DNA of 64,000 bases from the NCBI GenBank assembly GCA_905182985.1, contig CAJJDN010000046.1, positions 299,298 through 363,297 on the forward strand, in the 5' to 3' direction. This document shows positions 10,520 to 24,165 of the stretch, one piece after another. The translations under genes were made by a program, and so were the position numbers. Origin of the DNA: Paramecium sonneborni. Taxonomy: Eukaryota; Ciliophora; Oligohymenophorea; Peniculida; Parameciidae. A model generated the notes under the pieces. It was not told where the DNA came from, did no database searches, and saw nothing but the letters and a program-made list of their open reading frames with translations. Position 1 is the first letter of the stretch. Every line of letters starts with the position of its first letter.

Positions 10520-11717
10520 NTCAACAACTTATGACATACGATTCTTATCTCTGAACCATCTGATTTAAATAAAAAATCATGTTATAATATTAAATTTAAA
10601 TCTTTGTCAATTTAATAAATCGCATCCATTTTTAACCTCGTGCTTTTTTGCATTGATCTTCTTCTTTTCTCGATGCAAAAAATTATTGTAATTTTTCAAA
10701 TCTACAGGTTATTTTCCATCAACTTGTTATGTATACATTACCATATTATATTTCTTTTTTCAACGTATCAGTTTTAAAAATCAAGAATTGTTGATAGCAA
10801 TCTTGGAGAATATACCAATTTATCCAAATTTACAAAATCTACAAATCTTTGTTAAATAATTTCAATTTTTTATTTGTATTTGTATCTTAGTAAGAAATTC
10901 TACATTCTTTGTAATCGATCGATTAATATTTTTATTTATCAATAAGCATCAATTAAATATCTTTTTCCCCAACAATTTATTCTAAATATGTCAAAAATAA
11001 ATTCTTTTTCAGAAGGAATCACACTAAAAGAATCGCCTTGTGGTATAAGTATATAATGAAGAAAAATTGCTATCAAGTCCATAACCGTCATTTATGTTAA
11101 TTTTCATAATATGTTTTATAAAAATAAACAATTATGATTGGATATTGTTTTAAGCTAAACTCTATGAATATTTTTGGAATATCTATCATAGGTAAGCAAT
11201 CCTCATATAACTATTAAGAGAGTATATGTTTTTGTATTAATACTATTTAAATCCCTTCATCAAGTTTTATAAAATTATGTGAAATGACTTAATTAATTTG
11301 AAAAATCTGTATAAATTTCTCTATAAGATTTTGTCTCATAAAAGAGAACCATCATCAAATTCAACAATAGTTTTTGATTCATTTTATAATTTTTTTTTGT
11401 TATGAAAATTGTGATGGGGATCTTACAAATTGCAATAAATGTAATACTATTTGATTGCACTCAGCAATGATTGTAATTAATTTACATAAATATGTCTTTT
11501 TATAAATATTTGTTGTTATTTTTAACTTTTTGAAATTTAGATGAAATATGATACGCCTCTGTAATAAGTGTGCAAAATCTTCTAAATAATTTGTATAAAA
11601 AATGAGTCATGTAGAAAATGTCATAACTGAAACGATTATATAATTCAATTGTTCTAAATTTGAAAAATAAATGAAGAATTGATAAAATGTCTTTCAGTTT
11701 TCTTTTTAATTATATTA
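9323..11717. repeat. Direct duplication 1 (9323-10519 = 10521-11717) around a single N
   Basis: The 1197-bp segment beginning TCAACAACTTATGACATACG recurs at an offset of 1198 bp, and the only base between the copies is N at 10520. I saw no mismatches at the places compared. This is the pattern of overlapping contig ends placed side by side with a token gap. Confidence 0.95.
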
Positions 11718-12017
11718 TACTTAATTTTTCTTTGTTTTAAGGAATGAATTTTAGTGAATCTTAATAATCTTATATTTCTATGTATTTCTGTAAATTTCTT
11801 AACACGAATTTTAAGAAATTACTATACAAAATTTTTGATATTAAATATTAATATCAATTTAATCTAAATATTTAAATTAAAAGTATAACTTTCACACTTA
11901 TTGTTATTTAATTGTCATTCAAAAGAATAATATAGTTATTATAAGTTTCAATAAGGATGAACTATTTGTTAGCCAAGAGTGGTGTCATATAAAATTATTT
12001 ATATAATATTTAATTTT
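11718..12017. promoter_or_regulatory. Intergenic region between divergent genes
   Basis: These 300 bp separate the minus-strand unidentified gene from the plus-strand channel gene, so both promoters should lie here. The DNA is AT-rich with T and A runs and no motif I can name. A short frame beginning at an ATG near 11957 (MNYLLAKSGVI) is open, but it reaches TGA unless an intron is assumed, and is left out. Confidence 0.35.
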
Positions 12018-15000
12018 ATGAAAAAAGAAAGAAAAGATAATTAAGTTTAGCCTTTAAAAAAGAACCAAAATTCTCCTTAGAATTAAAATGGTAATCTCTC
12101 ATTTGATAAGTTACTTATATTGCTTATTATTAGTAGTCCTTCTCATCCTTATGAAACTCCATAGAAGTAAAACTAAACAAGCAGGGAAGATTATAAACGA
12201 CCTTATTAAAACCGAAATATCTAATCAAATGAAGTTCAATTCGAAGAGTAATTTTTTAATATATTTAAGCTAAAAGTTTCCTTAAGAAATCAATTATGAG
12301 AATGATTTCGAAAATTAAAAAATATCAGAATACTCCCTTGAGAGTATCAGAAGAGAAGACCTAATTGAAGATAGAATCAACAAACATACTTTACATAAAT
12401 CAATCTATTTTTATGCAAGGTTACAAAAATCCTCTTCTCATAAACAAAACAAATAACAAAAATCAGAACCAGAACCAGAAAAACCAGGTATAGCTAGTAA
12501 TCTATTAAATGCTTTTAATCAATAAAAATAATAAGAAACATAACCAGAATATTTTAATGATGTAGAATATGAGAAAATCATACGTAGACACAAAAAATTA
12601 ATTTAAAGGAATACACTAAAGGATCCCTATTATGTAAGATTAGTCAAGTTATCAGAATTAGAAAGATTGAATTATGAATTATAAGTAAAATTTTGTTATA
12701 TTTAGAAATACAACGATAACTTACCTTTTCTATAAATAAGGAAATATATTTTATTCTCTATTTACAGTATCCCAATAATAGCAAGGAAAATAGTTGAGAA
12801 TTTTTTATTTAAGCTTTTAATGACCTTTCTGATTCTCTTTAATGTTGTTTTATATATTGTTGTTAAGACCAATGGAAGAACCGATACAGATCAAATAGAA
12901 GAAATAGTAATGATATTATTTATTTCTGAAATTGGTTTAAGAATTATAGCAAGTGGAATATTTTTTAATGACTATGCATTTTTTAGAAATATGGAAAACA
13001 TTTATGATTTTGTTTTGATTTTTTTTACAGCCATGAATATCTATTATCCAGAAGTTATTATAATTGATGTATCTCCTTTAAGATTGGTAACACTTTTGAT
13101 GTATTTGACAAACATTTTTTAAGGTTTGAATGTAATGTTGACAGCATTGAAACAGTCTTTTAAATTTTTAATAGAAGCATTAATGATAGTGATATTATTT
13201 TCTTTAATTTTTGCATCAATGGGAATATTTTTATTTTAAGGTTTATTTAATTTTAGATGTTAATATGAAAATGGTGATGAGACTGATGGTTGGATTTAAT
13301 GTCATTAAGATAGGTGTCCAGATGATATGAAATGTATGTATAGTGAATTTACACCTAAAATGCCAACATCTTTTAATAATCTCATTGGATCTCTAGGATA
13401 AATATTGAGAACAATAACAATGGATGATTGGAGTTGGGTTATGTTTTTTACAATGAGAATCTTTCATCCATGGATATGGCTTTATTATTTATTAATTATT
13501 TTTATTGGTGGATTCTTTGGATTTAATATAGTTATTGCTGTTTTGAAGGTACATTATTCTGAAGCTACAGAAGAAAATAAAAAACATGAGGAAGAATAAG
13601 AAATTTAAAAGAGATTGAAAGAAGAAGAAGAATTTCCAGAAAGAGATTTACTTGAAACTTTGGATGTTGCACATCTAAGAGAAATTGGAATTTACAAAGT
13701 AATCAAAAATTATAGAACTATATTAAATGAAAAATCATTGATTAAATAATAAATTGAAGATCCATCTAGTTTTAAAAAATCATATTAAACAACCAGAACA
13801 TTATCTGCAAGATAAAAACAATTAGAAAGTGGAATTATCAAATTACCATTTGTTGATTATGTTACAAGTTTTACATGGAAAAGATTTCTACTACCAAAAT
13901 TATATAATTTAGATGGATTAATAAAAAATATTAAAATAAAAAATTATACAGAAGATGAATTTAATATGCAAGTTATTGAAAAACTTAAAGGAATACAATT
14001 TTCACGATTATAACCATAAGTTAATAAACAAATCAAATAAAATTTCACATCTTAAAATGAAATTTTATTAAAATTAATGTAAATTAATATATTTCATTAT
14101 TTTTAGTGATTAATAAGATATTATTTAATAAGAAAAGAATTTCAATATTGATAAAATTAGAAACACTAAATTTAAAATGATATACCATCTCGTTAAAATA
14201 AAGAAGTAAAATTAATTTACTAAAACAACTTTAAATAAATCATTTTTTCCTACCAAAAGTAAAACTTCATCTCCATTCATGAGTATGCTTTAGAAAAAAT
14301 TAGAGTCTTCAGCTGATTCTTTAATTTAATTTGATAAATAAGTGGATAAAAATTCTAAATTGGCTCAATCAGGTACTTGTGATATTATTTATAAAACATT
14401 TGCTATTTCTAAAAATGGAAAACCTTATGTTTACATTTAAGGTTATTACACTAACTATGAAGGAGTTTAAGAAAAGATTAACTAAAAAATACCAATAATT
14501 AATCATAATGTTGTTTCTAATTAATTTAAATATGAGGGAATGAGAATGAAGGAATATTAAAATTAAAAAACTATTAGTAAACATAATTGGTCAGGAAAAG
14601 ATGTTCTAGAAATAAATAAAATAAGATTGAAAAAGTTTTATTCAATTTTAATGATGCTCAATAGAGTAGATATAATCATTTGGATAAGTGGTTTTAAGGG
14701 ATTATACATAATGTCGTAAAAATATACTTATATAATTGTTACAAGTAATTTTAGCCAATTCTTTTTTGATTTAGTAATTCTTATTAACTTTACATTTTTA
14801 TCTCTTTAAGGTATTGTAGATATATCTATAATCTCAACAGTTGAGGATATATCAACAATTTTATTATGTTGTGAATTAGTAATGAGATTTTTAGGTTTTA
14901 AATTAAAAGACTTACTAAGATCAGCAGATTTGATATTATAGTCTGCTATAGTGACATTAAACTTTTTTGAACTAATAATGAGTGATTATATGACAACTTT

Positions 15001-18000
15001 AAGTGAACAAAATTTAAGATTGATTAGAGGAACTAAATGTTTATTATTTTATAGATGTCTAAAATATAATAAAATGGCTATTACAATAGGTCATATAGCT
15101 TCTATGACATTCGATTAATATATTTATTTGACATTCTTAATGTTTTTAGTCATATTTATGTATGCCTTAATAGGTATGGAAATGTTTGTTGGAAAATTTG
15201 ATTAATTAGATTCATTAGGTTAATTGCATTCTTATGAAAATATATTTAAGTCCTTTATGACTATATTTAACATTATGACAAATGATGATTGGTATGGAGT
15301 TTATGTAATTGGAAGTGATGTAGATCATACTTTTTCAATTATTTACTCTTTTTCTTTAGTTTTGATTTTAAATTATCTGACTTATGGTTTGGTTATGGCA
15401 GTATTACTAGATGGTTTTGGAAAGTATTTAGATTAACCAATTGAAGAAATTTAGAATGAAATGAAAAAAAATATTAATGAACAATTATAACACATAACTT
15501 AAAATTCAGATGAAATTTAAATGAATTTGGCAGAAACAGTTGAAGAAATAATAGTTTCAAATAAAAATATTTCCTAAGAAGATTCTGGTAAATCTAAACC
15601 AAATTTAATATACAATCTTATTAAATCAATAAGTAAATTTATAAATATTATAATTTAGAATAAATAAATAAGAAGTTATTATCAAGAACTCCAAAATTAT
15701 ATGAAGGAATAGAATGTGAATAATCTTTGTTTATATTTGAGAAAGATAATCCTGTTCGTATAGTTTGCACTCATTTAACAAGTTCATTAATATATATATA
15801 TTTGATGGACATAGTTACTTATTTGTCAATAATAGCATTTATATTAAAAACTTACAATGATTATGAAGAAGATAGTGAATCCTATCCAGATACAATATAA
15901 TTTTCATGTAATATCATTTAATTAGCTGATACCATATTTAATGTAATTTCTAAAGGTTTATTTATGGATACAGGATCTTATTTAGTATCAACATTTTAAG
16001 TTTTAGATTTCATCTATTAAGTTTCAAATATAATTGCATTTGGTAGTAATCCAGATGATTTTAAGCCAATTTTAAAAATTTTACTTTATTTAGGATATTT
16101 TAGACCAATGAAATTAATGTATCGATTAAGTTGGTTGACAAATTTAAGAGAAGCAATAGGTAGATCATTATTTGATATTTTTAATGTTGTAATAACACTT
16201 TTATCTGTTTGGGTGATATTTGGTGTTTATGGAATAATCTTATATGAATAATAATTTGGATATTGTGAAGATAAGATGTAATTTGAAGTAAATAAAGAAA
16301 CATGTTTAAAAGAAGGTAGAATATGGGTTAACTATAAACATAATTTTGATAATATTACAATAGCAGTTCCAACATTATTTGTAACAGCAACTTTAGATGG
16401 ATGGGGTGAAATATATTAAGTAGCTGAGAACAGTTAATTTGCTGAAATAGGTCCATAAGGATTTAATTCTTATATAGTTACATATATATTCTTTTTGCTT
16501 TTTGTTTTCATAGGATCAATGTTTTTCTTAAGTCTATTCACAGGAGTTCTGTATACAAATTTAAAAAAGAATTAATAAGAGATTGAGAATAGTGAAGTAA
16601 CTTAATCATAAAAAGAATTCAAAAAGATTTCAGATATGTTGATAAATGATTTTCCTACTTTTTCTACTCCTCCAACAAGTGGAATCAGGAAAATTGCATC
16701 AGATATTACAAATAGTATGACGATATAGAAATGCTTATTTTTTTTATTGTGGGTAGATTTTGTGATCCTTTTAATGTTTACATCTACAATGTCAGATGAA
16801 TATTTTAGAACAATAAATGATATTCATAATGGTTTGAGTGTTACTTATTTTATTTGGGTTTTATTATTATTTTTAGCATTAGGAGTAAATAGATTCTTTG
16901 ATAATTTATGGAGAAGATTCTATTTTTTCTTAATTGTTATAGCAGCAATAGATTTGATTGCAGATTATTCAGCTGATTGGATAATGATATACTATAAATC
17001 AACTCCAAATGATTAAGGCTATTAATTATTAAGATTGTTCTTTTCATTAAGAAGTCTTAGAATAATTTTAATCTTTTAAGGATTTATAAATTTATAAAGA
17101 CTTATAAATGTTATTTTATTTGCTTTACCATATTTAGGAAAGATTTTTTCAATTTTAATAATTACAATGTTAGTATTTGCTTTATTTGGTTGTTAATTAT
17201 ATGGAACAATAGATGCAGGTTTAGTATTAGATGATTAATTAAATTTTATGGATGCAGCAAGTGGAATGATGACTTTATTTAAATGTGCATCTGGTGATGA
17301 TTGGAGAACTATTATGACAGATACTATGCATTATAATCCATTATGTTGGGAAGATCCAAAATATTGTGGAACATTCTATAGTTAAATTTATTTCTTTTTA
17401 TTCATGTTTTTTTCAACATATGTTTTACTTACTCTATTTTTATTAAGTTTAGTTGAATAATTTGAATCCTTCTTCCAATTATAAAATTCACCTATACAAA
17501 CTTATGTAGAAAATATTGATAAAATTAAAACTATTTGGTGCAAATATTCCTCAGAAACATAAGGATAAACTATGCATTATAAATTTCTATGTCGTTTTCT
17601 CTTAGATATTGGAAAACCTTTAGGAGGTAGTGAAGAAGAAAACTTATGGGATGTTGCTAAAATTGCATCATCATTCAAATTAAAATGGTAATATTCAATC
17701 TATATCTAGTGATCATTATGGCTATATTTAATATAATTAATTGATTTATGAATTATTTAGAGTTAAATTTCACTCTGAAGTTTTCAAAGAAGGCACATCA
17801 GATTCTATCAAATAAATTAAATAATATAATAAAGAAACATAACTTCGTCTTATGTATTATCGAAAAAATAGAAATATCGAAAGAACAAATATTAGTTCTG
17901 CTCTATAACTCAAAGCAAATTTCAATATTCTCCATGATTATTTGACAGTTCTCATTCTATTTAAAACCTGGGAATCCTATAGCAAAATTCTCATTAAGAA

Positions 18001-18327
18001 ACTTGCAGTCAAACAAAATCAATTTTCAGATGAAGCCATCTCTTTGGATAGTGAATTGTAGCAGAAGTAATTTAATATATTATTCAATCTTTTAGTAACA
18101 ATAGAAATCCTAATCATCTTATTGAACCTGATGTCTTCGAAGGATCAATTGATGAACCTGTTACTAAATGTTAGAAGAATGTTCAATAACATCATATTAC
18201 TAATGAGAGCCATTACAATTCAAATTTTGAACTTCCTATCTACAGAAGCTAATAACCTTTTTCAGCCAGTGGTGAAGAACTTAAACTTATTTTATCAGCA
18301 AAAAATGAAAAATTATAAAATAAATGA
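12018..18327 (+). CDS. Four-domain voltage-gated cation channel alpha subunit, DDDD filter (channel 1)
   Basis: The frame, with several 22-29 nt introns removed, runs from ATG 12018 to TGA 18325-18327 (about 2000 residues). It shows four six-TM repeats like Cav/NALCN alpha subunits. The four pore loops are ILRTITMDDWSWVMF, IFNIMTNDDWYGVYV, FVTATLDGWGEIY and LFKCASGDDWRTIM. The filter position, Glu in animal Cav, is Asp in all four repeats (codons at 13423, 15284, 16396 and 17296). Repeat I S4 (DVSPLRLVTLLMYLTNIF) keeps one Arg; repeats II-IV keep more. After repeat IV comes an EF-hand-like stretch (CDHYGYIQYNQLIYELF) and a Gln/Asn-rich tail. A ciliary Ca2+ conductance is a reasonable guess for a ciliate; Na+ or mixed permeability cannot be excluded. 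The ATG at 12018 gives the longest frame joined to the N-terminal cytosolic region through a 22-nt intron. A paralogue lies at 35144-42060. Confidence 0.9.
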
Positions 18328-19032
18328 TTCTTTCATATTTCAATCATTTTTCATTCTTATCTAAAAAATTTCATTCTCTTTATTTCTCTCATATCAGCCT
18401 TATTTAATTTAGCTATATATTTATTTCACTATTTCAAATATCACAAAATATAATATCATTATTTAAAAAATAAATTAATCAAAATTTTCAAAAGTTTCTT
18501 TATTATTATGTATAGATTTCAAGTAAAAATCAATAATTGCATATTATTTTTTTGGAACTAATATAAGATAGTTTAAGTTAATTGGTATAAATAAAAATTC
18601 TAAGAATAATTTTTTTTCTATCAGACAAACTCTAAATCCCAATTAGAAATAGAATATATAATAGAATGAGATTATTGGATAAATTTTATTTTATTAATAA
18701 AGTAATGACAGCTAGGCTCATCCATTTTTTTTAATGTTCTTGATAGTTACAAAATAGTTAGAACAAATAAGAAAGTTAATAATAAATTTAATTATTGAGA
18801 GCAACTCAATATTTTTATTAAAGAAATGAAGTTCTAAAAATTTGTCAATAAATATATCAATTTAAAATAATTTTATAAGCATGAATAATTAAAAAAGAAG
18901 TTGTATAAAAAGTTAATAATATTTTGATTCTGTAACTAAAATAAACAGAAATGTGTTTAAGATTATATAAATTCAGATGAATGAGTATTATTTGCTAAAA
19001 TACTTGATATATGATTACATTAATTATTTAAA
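18328..19032. other. 705-bp intergenic region, nothing recognisable
   Basis: The stretch between the channel stop and the CBM20-TPS start is AT-rich and remains partly open in ciliate code on both strands. No frame gives conserved-looking sequence, and I see no tRNA cloverleaf or repeat. A short hydrophobic minus-strand frame near 18700 (MSLAVITLLIKQN) is too weak to call. The region should contain the promoter of the TPS-like gene. Confidence 0.4.
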
Positions 19033-22000
19033 ATGAGTACTGAGTGTTCAGTGGTATTCAATGTAACAGTGAGAACATCGCTTTCTTAGATAGTTGGAGT
19101 GGTAGGTAATTAACCAGAGTTAGGAAGTTGGAATGAGAAGAAAGCATGCATTTTAAAAACAGAACCAGCATCATTTCCAAAATGGGTGACTGAAAACCCT
19201 ATAATATTTTAGAGAGGTAAAAGGGATACATTATTGAAGGAACAAAACTGGAATTCAAATTTGTGATAATAGAGAATGGAAAAACAATTTGGGAAGAATT
19301 GCCATAAAATCGTAAATATCGATGCCGATATTGGAAAGTCGCTTTGACAGCAGAGTGGAATAATTATGAAGGCAGAGAGTTTATAGAGAAAAGATTTAAA
19401 TCTAGTGTGTGTTTAAATTAAGAAGTTTTAAGTAAAGTCACAAGAACAAGAATGAGTGATTAATTTGATCCTTTTGATTAAGCTAATGATGATTCCGAAG
19501 ATTCTGTAGAAGGATTTGATAGTTTTGCAAGAGAAATAGCTGGTAAAAATGATTCAGAATCATCAGAATCAGATAATGAAAAGAAAAAGCCTATAGTTGA
19601 AATCAACAAAGATAGTGATTTTTAATCGTTATATTAATAATATAATGAGAATCCAAAATTTAGATAGTTGAAAAATTTCAATTAGAATGATATCTTATAT
19701 GAAGTTAATGAAGATCCATTAATAGGAATAAGTGATGAAGATTCTTTACTTATATCAACTTTTTATCTTCCTATTGTAGTGATAAAAAAAGAAGATGGAT
19801 AATATGAAAAAAGAAATTTTTAACATTCTTTTAGTTTACATCTTTTATTTGGTGCATAATAATTCAATAGAACATGGTTTGGTCTTCCAATAGTATTAAA
19901 TGAAAAAGGAGAGAAAATTAATGACACAAGTGAATCATTAAAAGCTTATTTAAAATAACATGGATTTGTTCCCATATATGTTGATTCAGATTGTTTAGAA
20001 TATTTTAATTAAGAATTCTGCACAAAATTATATTAACCAATTATGAACAATGATGTTAGTATTACAAAATTAGCAGCTCTAGAATATTCAGAACATATGT
20101 AAGAATGTTTTAAAAAGATGAATGATTCTTTTTTTTAAGAAATTAAACCATATATAAATTAAAGTTCTATTGCCTTAATAGCAGATTATCGATTATTATA
20201 TTTAAGCTAATTATTTGTAAGTCATAAATTTACTAGACTACCTATAGTAATATTTTATAATAGATTATTTCCTCATTTTGATAATCTCAAATTAATTCCA
20301 TTCTATTCTGAAATAACTAATTCTTTTTTACAAGCTAATGTAATTTGTTTTAGTAATTATGATACTGCTAATGAATTCTTAACTATTATGAAGGATATCT
20401 ATTAGATAGAATATCATTCATTTAAGGGGAATTTAGCATTTCATTATTATGGCAGAGAAATTTATGTTAAATTATAGAATCCTGGTATAGAAATTAAAGC
20501 ATGTGGAGATTATAGATTTGATGGAAAATTTAAAAGAAATCTATTAGAAAATGAAATAAGAATAGTTGGAGTAGACACTTATGGACATCAATCAGGTGTA
20601 GAATTAAAATTTAGACATCTTTTAAAATTTATTAAAGAAACTGATATCATTCAAAAAAATCCTCATATTAAGTTTATCTAAATATAATTAAAAGCATTTG
20701 AAGATAATGATGTATAAATTTAAAGATCATAATTAATAAATCAAATTTAATAGATTAATTAAATATTATATCCAAATAATGAAGATTATTTTATTAAATT
20801 AATTGAGGAAGATATGGATTCTAAATAACGTTTTGAAGAGTTCAGTAAAGCCAATTTATATTTTTAATGTAGATATAGTGGAAGACACGATTTTTATCTA
20901 TTAGAGTATATTCATTTAAATCCTATGCCTATAGCTTTAATCAGTGATTCTAGTTGTTTTCATAGAGGTTGTCACTCTATTTCAACGTTTAACGTATTTT
21001 CACATAAAGATTTTAAAGAGAAATTTTATGATTTATTAGATAAAATACTGAAAAAGTCTTATTAATTTACTTAAGTTCATAAAATATAGGTTGAAAAAGA
21101 TTAATAAATTATTCGATAGAATTAAACATCTTAATGGATAGAAAATATTTTTATTGATGCAAAGAAAGCTGCTTCAATGCTTAAATTTGCTTAGATTAGT
21201 GTTAGAAATAAAGATGGTTAATAAATAAAAGTAGCTCATAATATGAAATTTTAAAATTTAGATATTTAATAAGTGGCTAGAGCATATTAATAAGCAATAA
21301 AAGGAATAATAATTTTAGAATTTGAATCCATAGTTAATGACCAATATGTTATTGATTATAAACCACATCATTTTTTATAATAAAGTCCTCATATGAAAGG
21401 AAATGAAGAGGTAATTGTAATTAGATAAGTTTAATAAGATATTTTGTAAGCCTTAAAAGAACTATCAAAAACAAATAAAGTTTATGTTATTTCAAGTGGA
21501 CTATATAATGAATTATAATCAAATTTTAATGGATAGAATGTTAATTTATTTGCAGAAAATGGATTTTTATATAGATCGGAATTAAATTAATGGAATGCAT
21601 TGTTTAATATTGATTATTAATGTTTATCATAAGTAAAAAAAGTATTCAATTAATATGCAACAAAAACTGAAGGAGCTGTTGTAGAAGTTAAAGAAAGTTC
21701 AATATGTTGGTAATTAAAAAATTAAGAAGAATATGCTTAACAATTAATTTAAGATCTTGTTGAAAATGTATAAACTATTGTTGATCGTTATTCAACTTTT
21801 TAATTGATAGTAAAATCTAATTGTGTTGAAGTTTGCCCTAAAAATTTAAACAAAGGAATGATTTTAGAATTGATAATGTAGAAAGAACATCTTTAAAATG
21901 GAAAATTAGATTTTGCTTTGGTTGTAGCAAGAGGTATTGAAAATGAAGATGTTTTTTCTCATTTTAAGGTAATAACATAAAGTAGAAAATATTTTACTGA

Positions 22001-22127
22001 GGTAACAAATTTATTTACTTATTAGAATGCTAATCATTTCTCAGTATCGTAGGGTCTTGTACCATCATATGCTAATTATTATCTTAATTCACAAATAGAT
22101 TTAATTCAACTATTAAAAGCAATGTGA
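19033..22127 (+). CDS. CBM20-trehalose-6-phosphate synthase/phosphatase-like protein, probably catalytically inactive
   Basis: Starting at ATG 19033 and removing one 29-nt intron (GTGACT...TTAGAG) gives about 1021 residues ending at TGA 22125-22127. Residues 1-100 are a CBM20 starch-binding domain (VVGNQPELGSWNEKKAC, IIEGTKLEFKFVI, then WEELPQNRKYR). An acidic Ser/Asp linker follows. A GT20-like trehalose-6-P synthase domain covers about residues 230-680 (RLPIVIFYNRLFPHFDNL, NVICFSNYDTANEFLTI). The C-terminus is a TPP-like HAD domain (VYVISSGLYNEL, LFAENGFLYR, KTEGAVVEVKESSICWQLK). Key residues are altered: HDYHL reads ADYRL, the RLDYxKG loop reads DTYGHQSG, and the HAD DxDGT nucleophile motif reads EFESI. 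This resembles plant class II TPS proteins thought to be regulatory. A glucan-sensing or scaffolding role in storage-polysaccharide metabolism is inference. Confidence 0.88.
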
Positions 22128-22200
22128 ATTTCATATTATAGTATAGTATTTTAAATTCAAGTCACCTGAATAACAAAATATTAAAAATTTAATTATTAAA

Positions 22201-23697
22201 ATGTTACCAATACTAATCTTGTCTTTATTCACTTTATCTGTTAAAAGTAATCAGATATATCCAGCCACAGACTAATTAATAATATAATTAGAAAATGATG
22301 GATGGATCGATTGTGAAAATAAAAATACTATTAAAGCTACAACTTGCTCAGGAGATGATATAGAATGGCTTGAATGTTATTTAATACCAGAAAATGGGTT
22401 GTGTTCTAAATAGAATATTGAAATTAATACAGGTGAAACAGTAAATTTTTTGTTCACTTTCTATTAACCAACATTTAATACATATGATATAGATATCAAT
22501 AACAACAAAAATACTGGAATATTATAAATTTATAATGATTTAGGTCGAGCAGCAATTCAATTATAATCATCAAATTTTTCTATTAAAATAAATTAAAAAG
22601 GAGCCTATTTTACAGGTTTAATTATAAGTAAAGAATGCAATCCGAATTGTAAATTATGTGATAAAGGATTTTGCATCTAATGTAATGATAAACATTATCT
22701 ATACAATTATATATGTTTATCAGATAATTGTGATTTAAGTTTAATTAATTAAAATTTCATAACATCAACTACAGGTGCAATAGAGAATGGATAATATGTA
22801 GTTACACTTAAATATAATTTTAATCTAGCTAATTGTTTAATACCAAAGATTTATTTTACAAAAGGTATAAAAGATTCTTCAATCTAAATGATTTTAGATA
22901 GAAATTAAATATAATACACATTAACTTCATAAATTCCTGACTCATTAAAAATATATTTACCTTTAAATTAAGTTTAAACTAATTGTGAATCAATAACAAC
23001 TACATCTGCTTATGTTTATTAATGTTATCTTGGAGTTGCCTTAACTAATTCTAAAATTACATAATTTATGGCAATTCTTATTGGATAAATCTCTGTTGAG
23101 AGAGCTACTCAAAGTGTTTCTTAATATACTTAAGCTCTTTCAATTCCAGATAATTCAGATGTTCAAGTTGGACCTGTTTTTGTTGTTAGTGAAACAGTTT
23201 CATAAAATCTTAATGCTAATTAAAATAAATTAACCGTTGTTTAAACTATCTCAGATCCAGAATTATCTAATTTTTAAATTAATTATAAGGAAGCATATGT
23301 AATTTAAAATTCAGAATCCTACAATTTAACATTAGATTATTTCATATAAAAAGGAGTTGCTACTACTTTTGGATTTATTTGGAAAACTGGATTGTTTGAT
23401 CCATATTCAGAATTTTAGTTTATTATTAATTCTGAAGCAAAACCAGCTATGAATTAAACTAGAAGAAGATAACTTGAGGCTCAATTTAAAAGAGAATAAT
23501 TATCTGTTATTTATTAAGTTAAAGATGAAAAAATCTTCAACATTAATTAAAAATCAAATACCAATGATAATGATGAAATTAGTGATGAAATTGTATTTAC
23601 AATAGCAATATCTGGTATTTTAGTAGTTTCTGGTTTAATAGTTCTTCTCAGTAGATTTATTAAAAAAAAACCTGAAATAGAACAAACAATTGAATGA
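22201..23697 (+). CDS. Secretory-pathway single-pass membrane protein, Cys-rich
   Basis: The intronless frame of 498 residues begins at ATG 22201 with a clear signal peptide (MLPILILSLFTLSVKSNQ). A beta-rich extracellular region follows, with a short Cys cluster (CNPNCKLCDKGFCIQCND) like the furin-type repeats common in ciliate surface proteins. Near the end is one TM helix (VFTIAISGILVVSGLIVLL) followed by basic RFIKKKPEIEQTIE and TGA at 23695-23697. The topology is therefore type I, probably at the cell surface or in an endomembrane compartment. I do not recognise the family. The 3' 589 bp occur again at 24166-24754 because of artefactual duplication 2. Confidence 0.75.
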
Positions 23698-24024
23698 TTT
23701 AAATATTGCTATAATCAAAATTTATCTTAGATATTCCAATAAATAATATTGTATTCAATCATCCCGATTAATAATTATATATTATTCTAATATTTTAAAA
23801 GAAATATAATTATTCATCTCAAACTCTATTTAATGTTTAAAAGATGTAAATTAATTAATAAAACTTTTCAAAAAATGATTATTTTATTATTGAATTGGAA
23901 GAACAATGATCATTCTTTTTGAATTGTTTTAGTATTTTTAAGGTTTTGATATTATCTAATTTAATAATTCAAATGATGTAATTAAAACGATAAAAATAAA
24001 TATTGTATTACAAACTTTTTTAAT

Positions 24025-24164
24025 TCATATAAAATTTTTAAGTATGTTGATAACAATGAATGATAAGATTGCCAAAGCCAAATAAATCAAGGAATATTTT
24101 GCATAACTTTTGCTAGCTTGATCTTCTTATTCATCAGAGAAATTAGAAACTTTAAAATTTCTTT
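24025..24164 (-). pseudogene. Decoy 3' fragment of the tail-anchored gene (duplication 2, first copy)
   Basis: This is the duplicate of 25082-25221: the last 46 codons with the C-terminal TM segment, cut by the N at 24165. It should be removed when the duplication is collapsed. Confidence 0.85.
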
Positions 24165-24165
24165 N

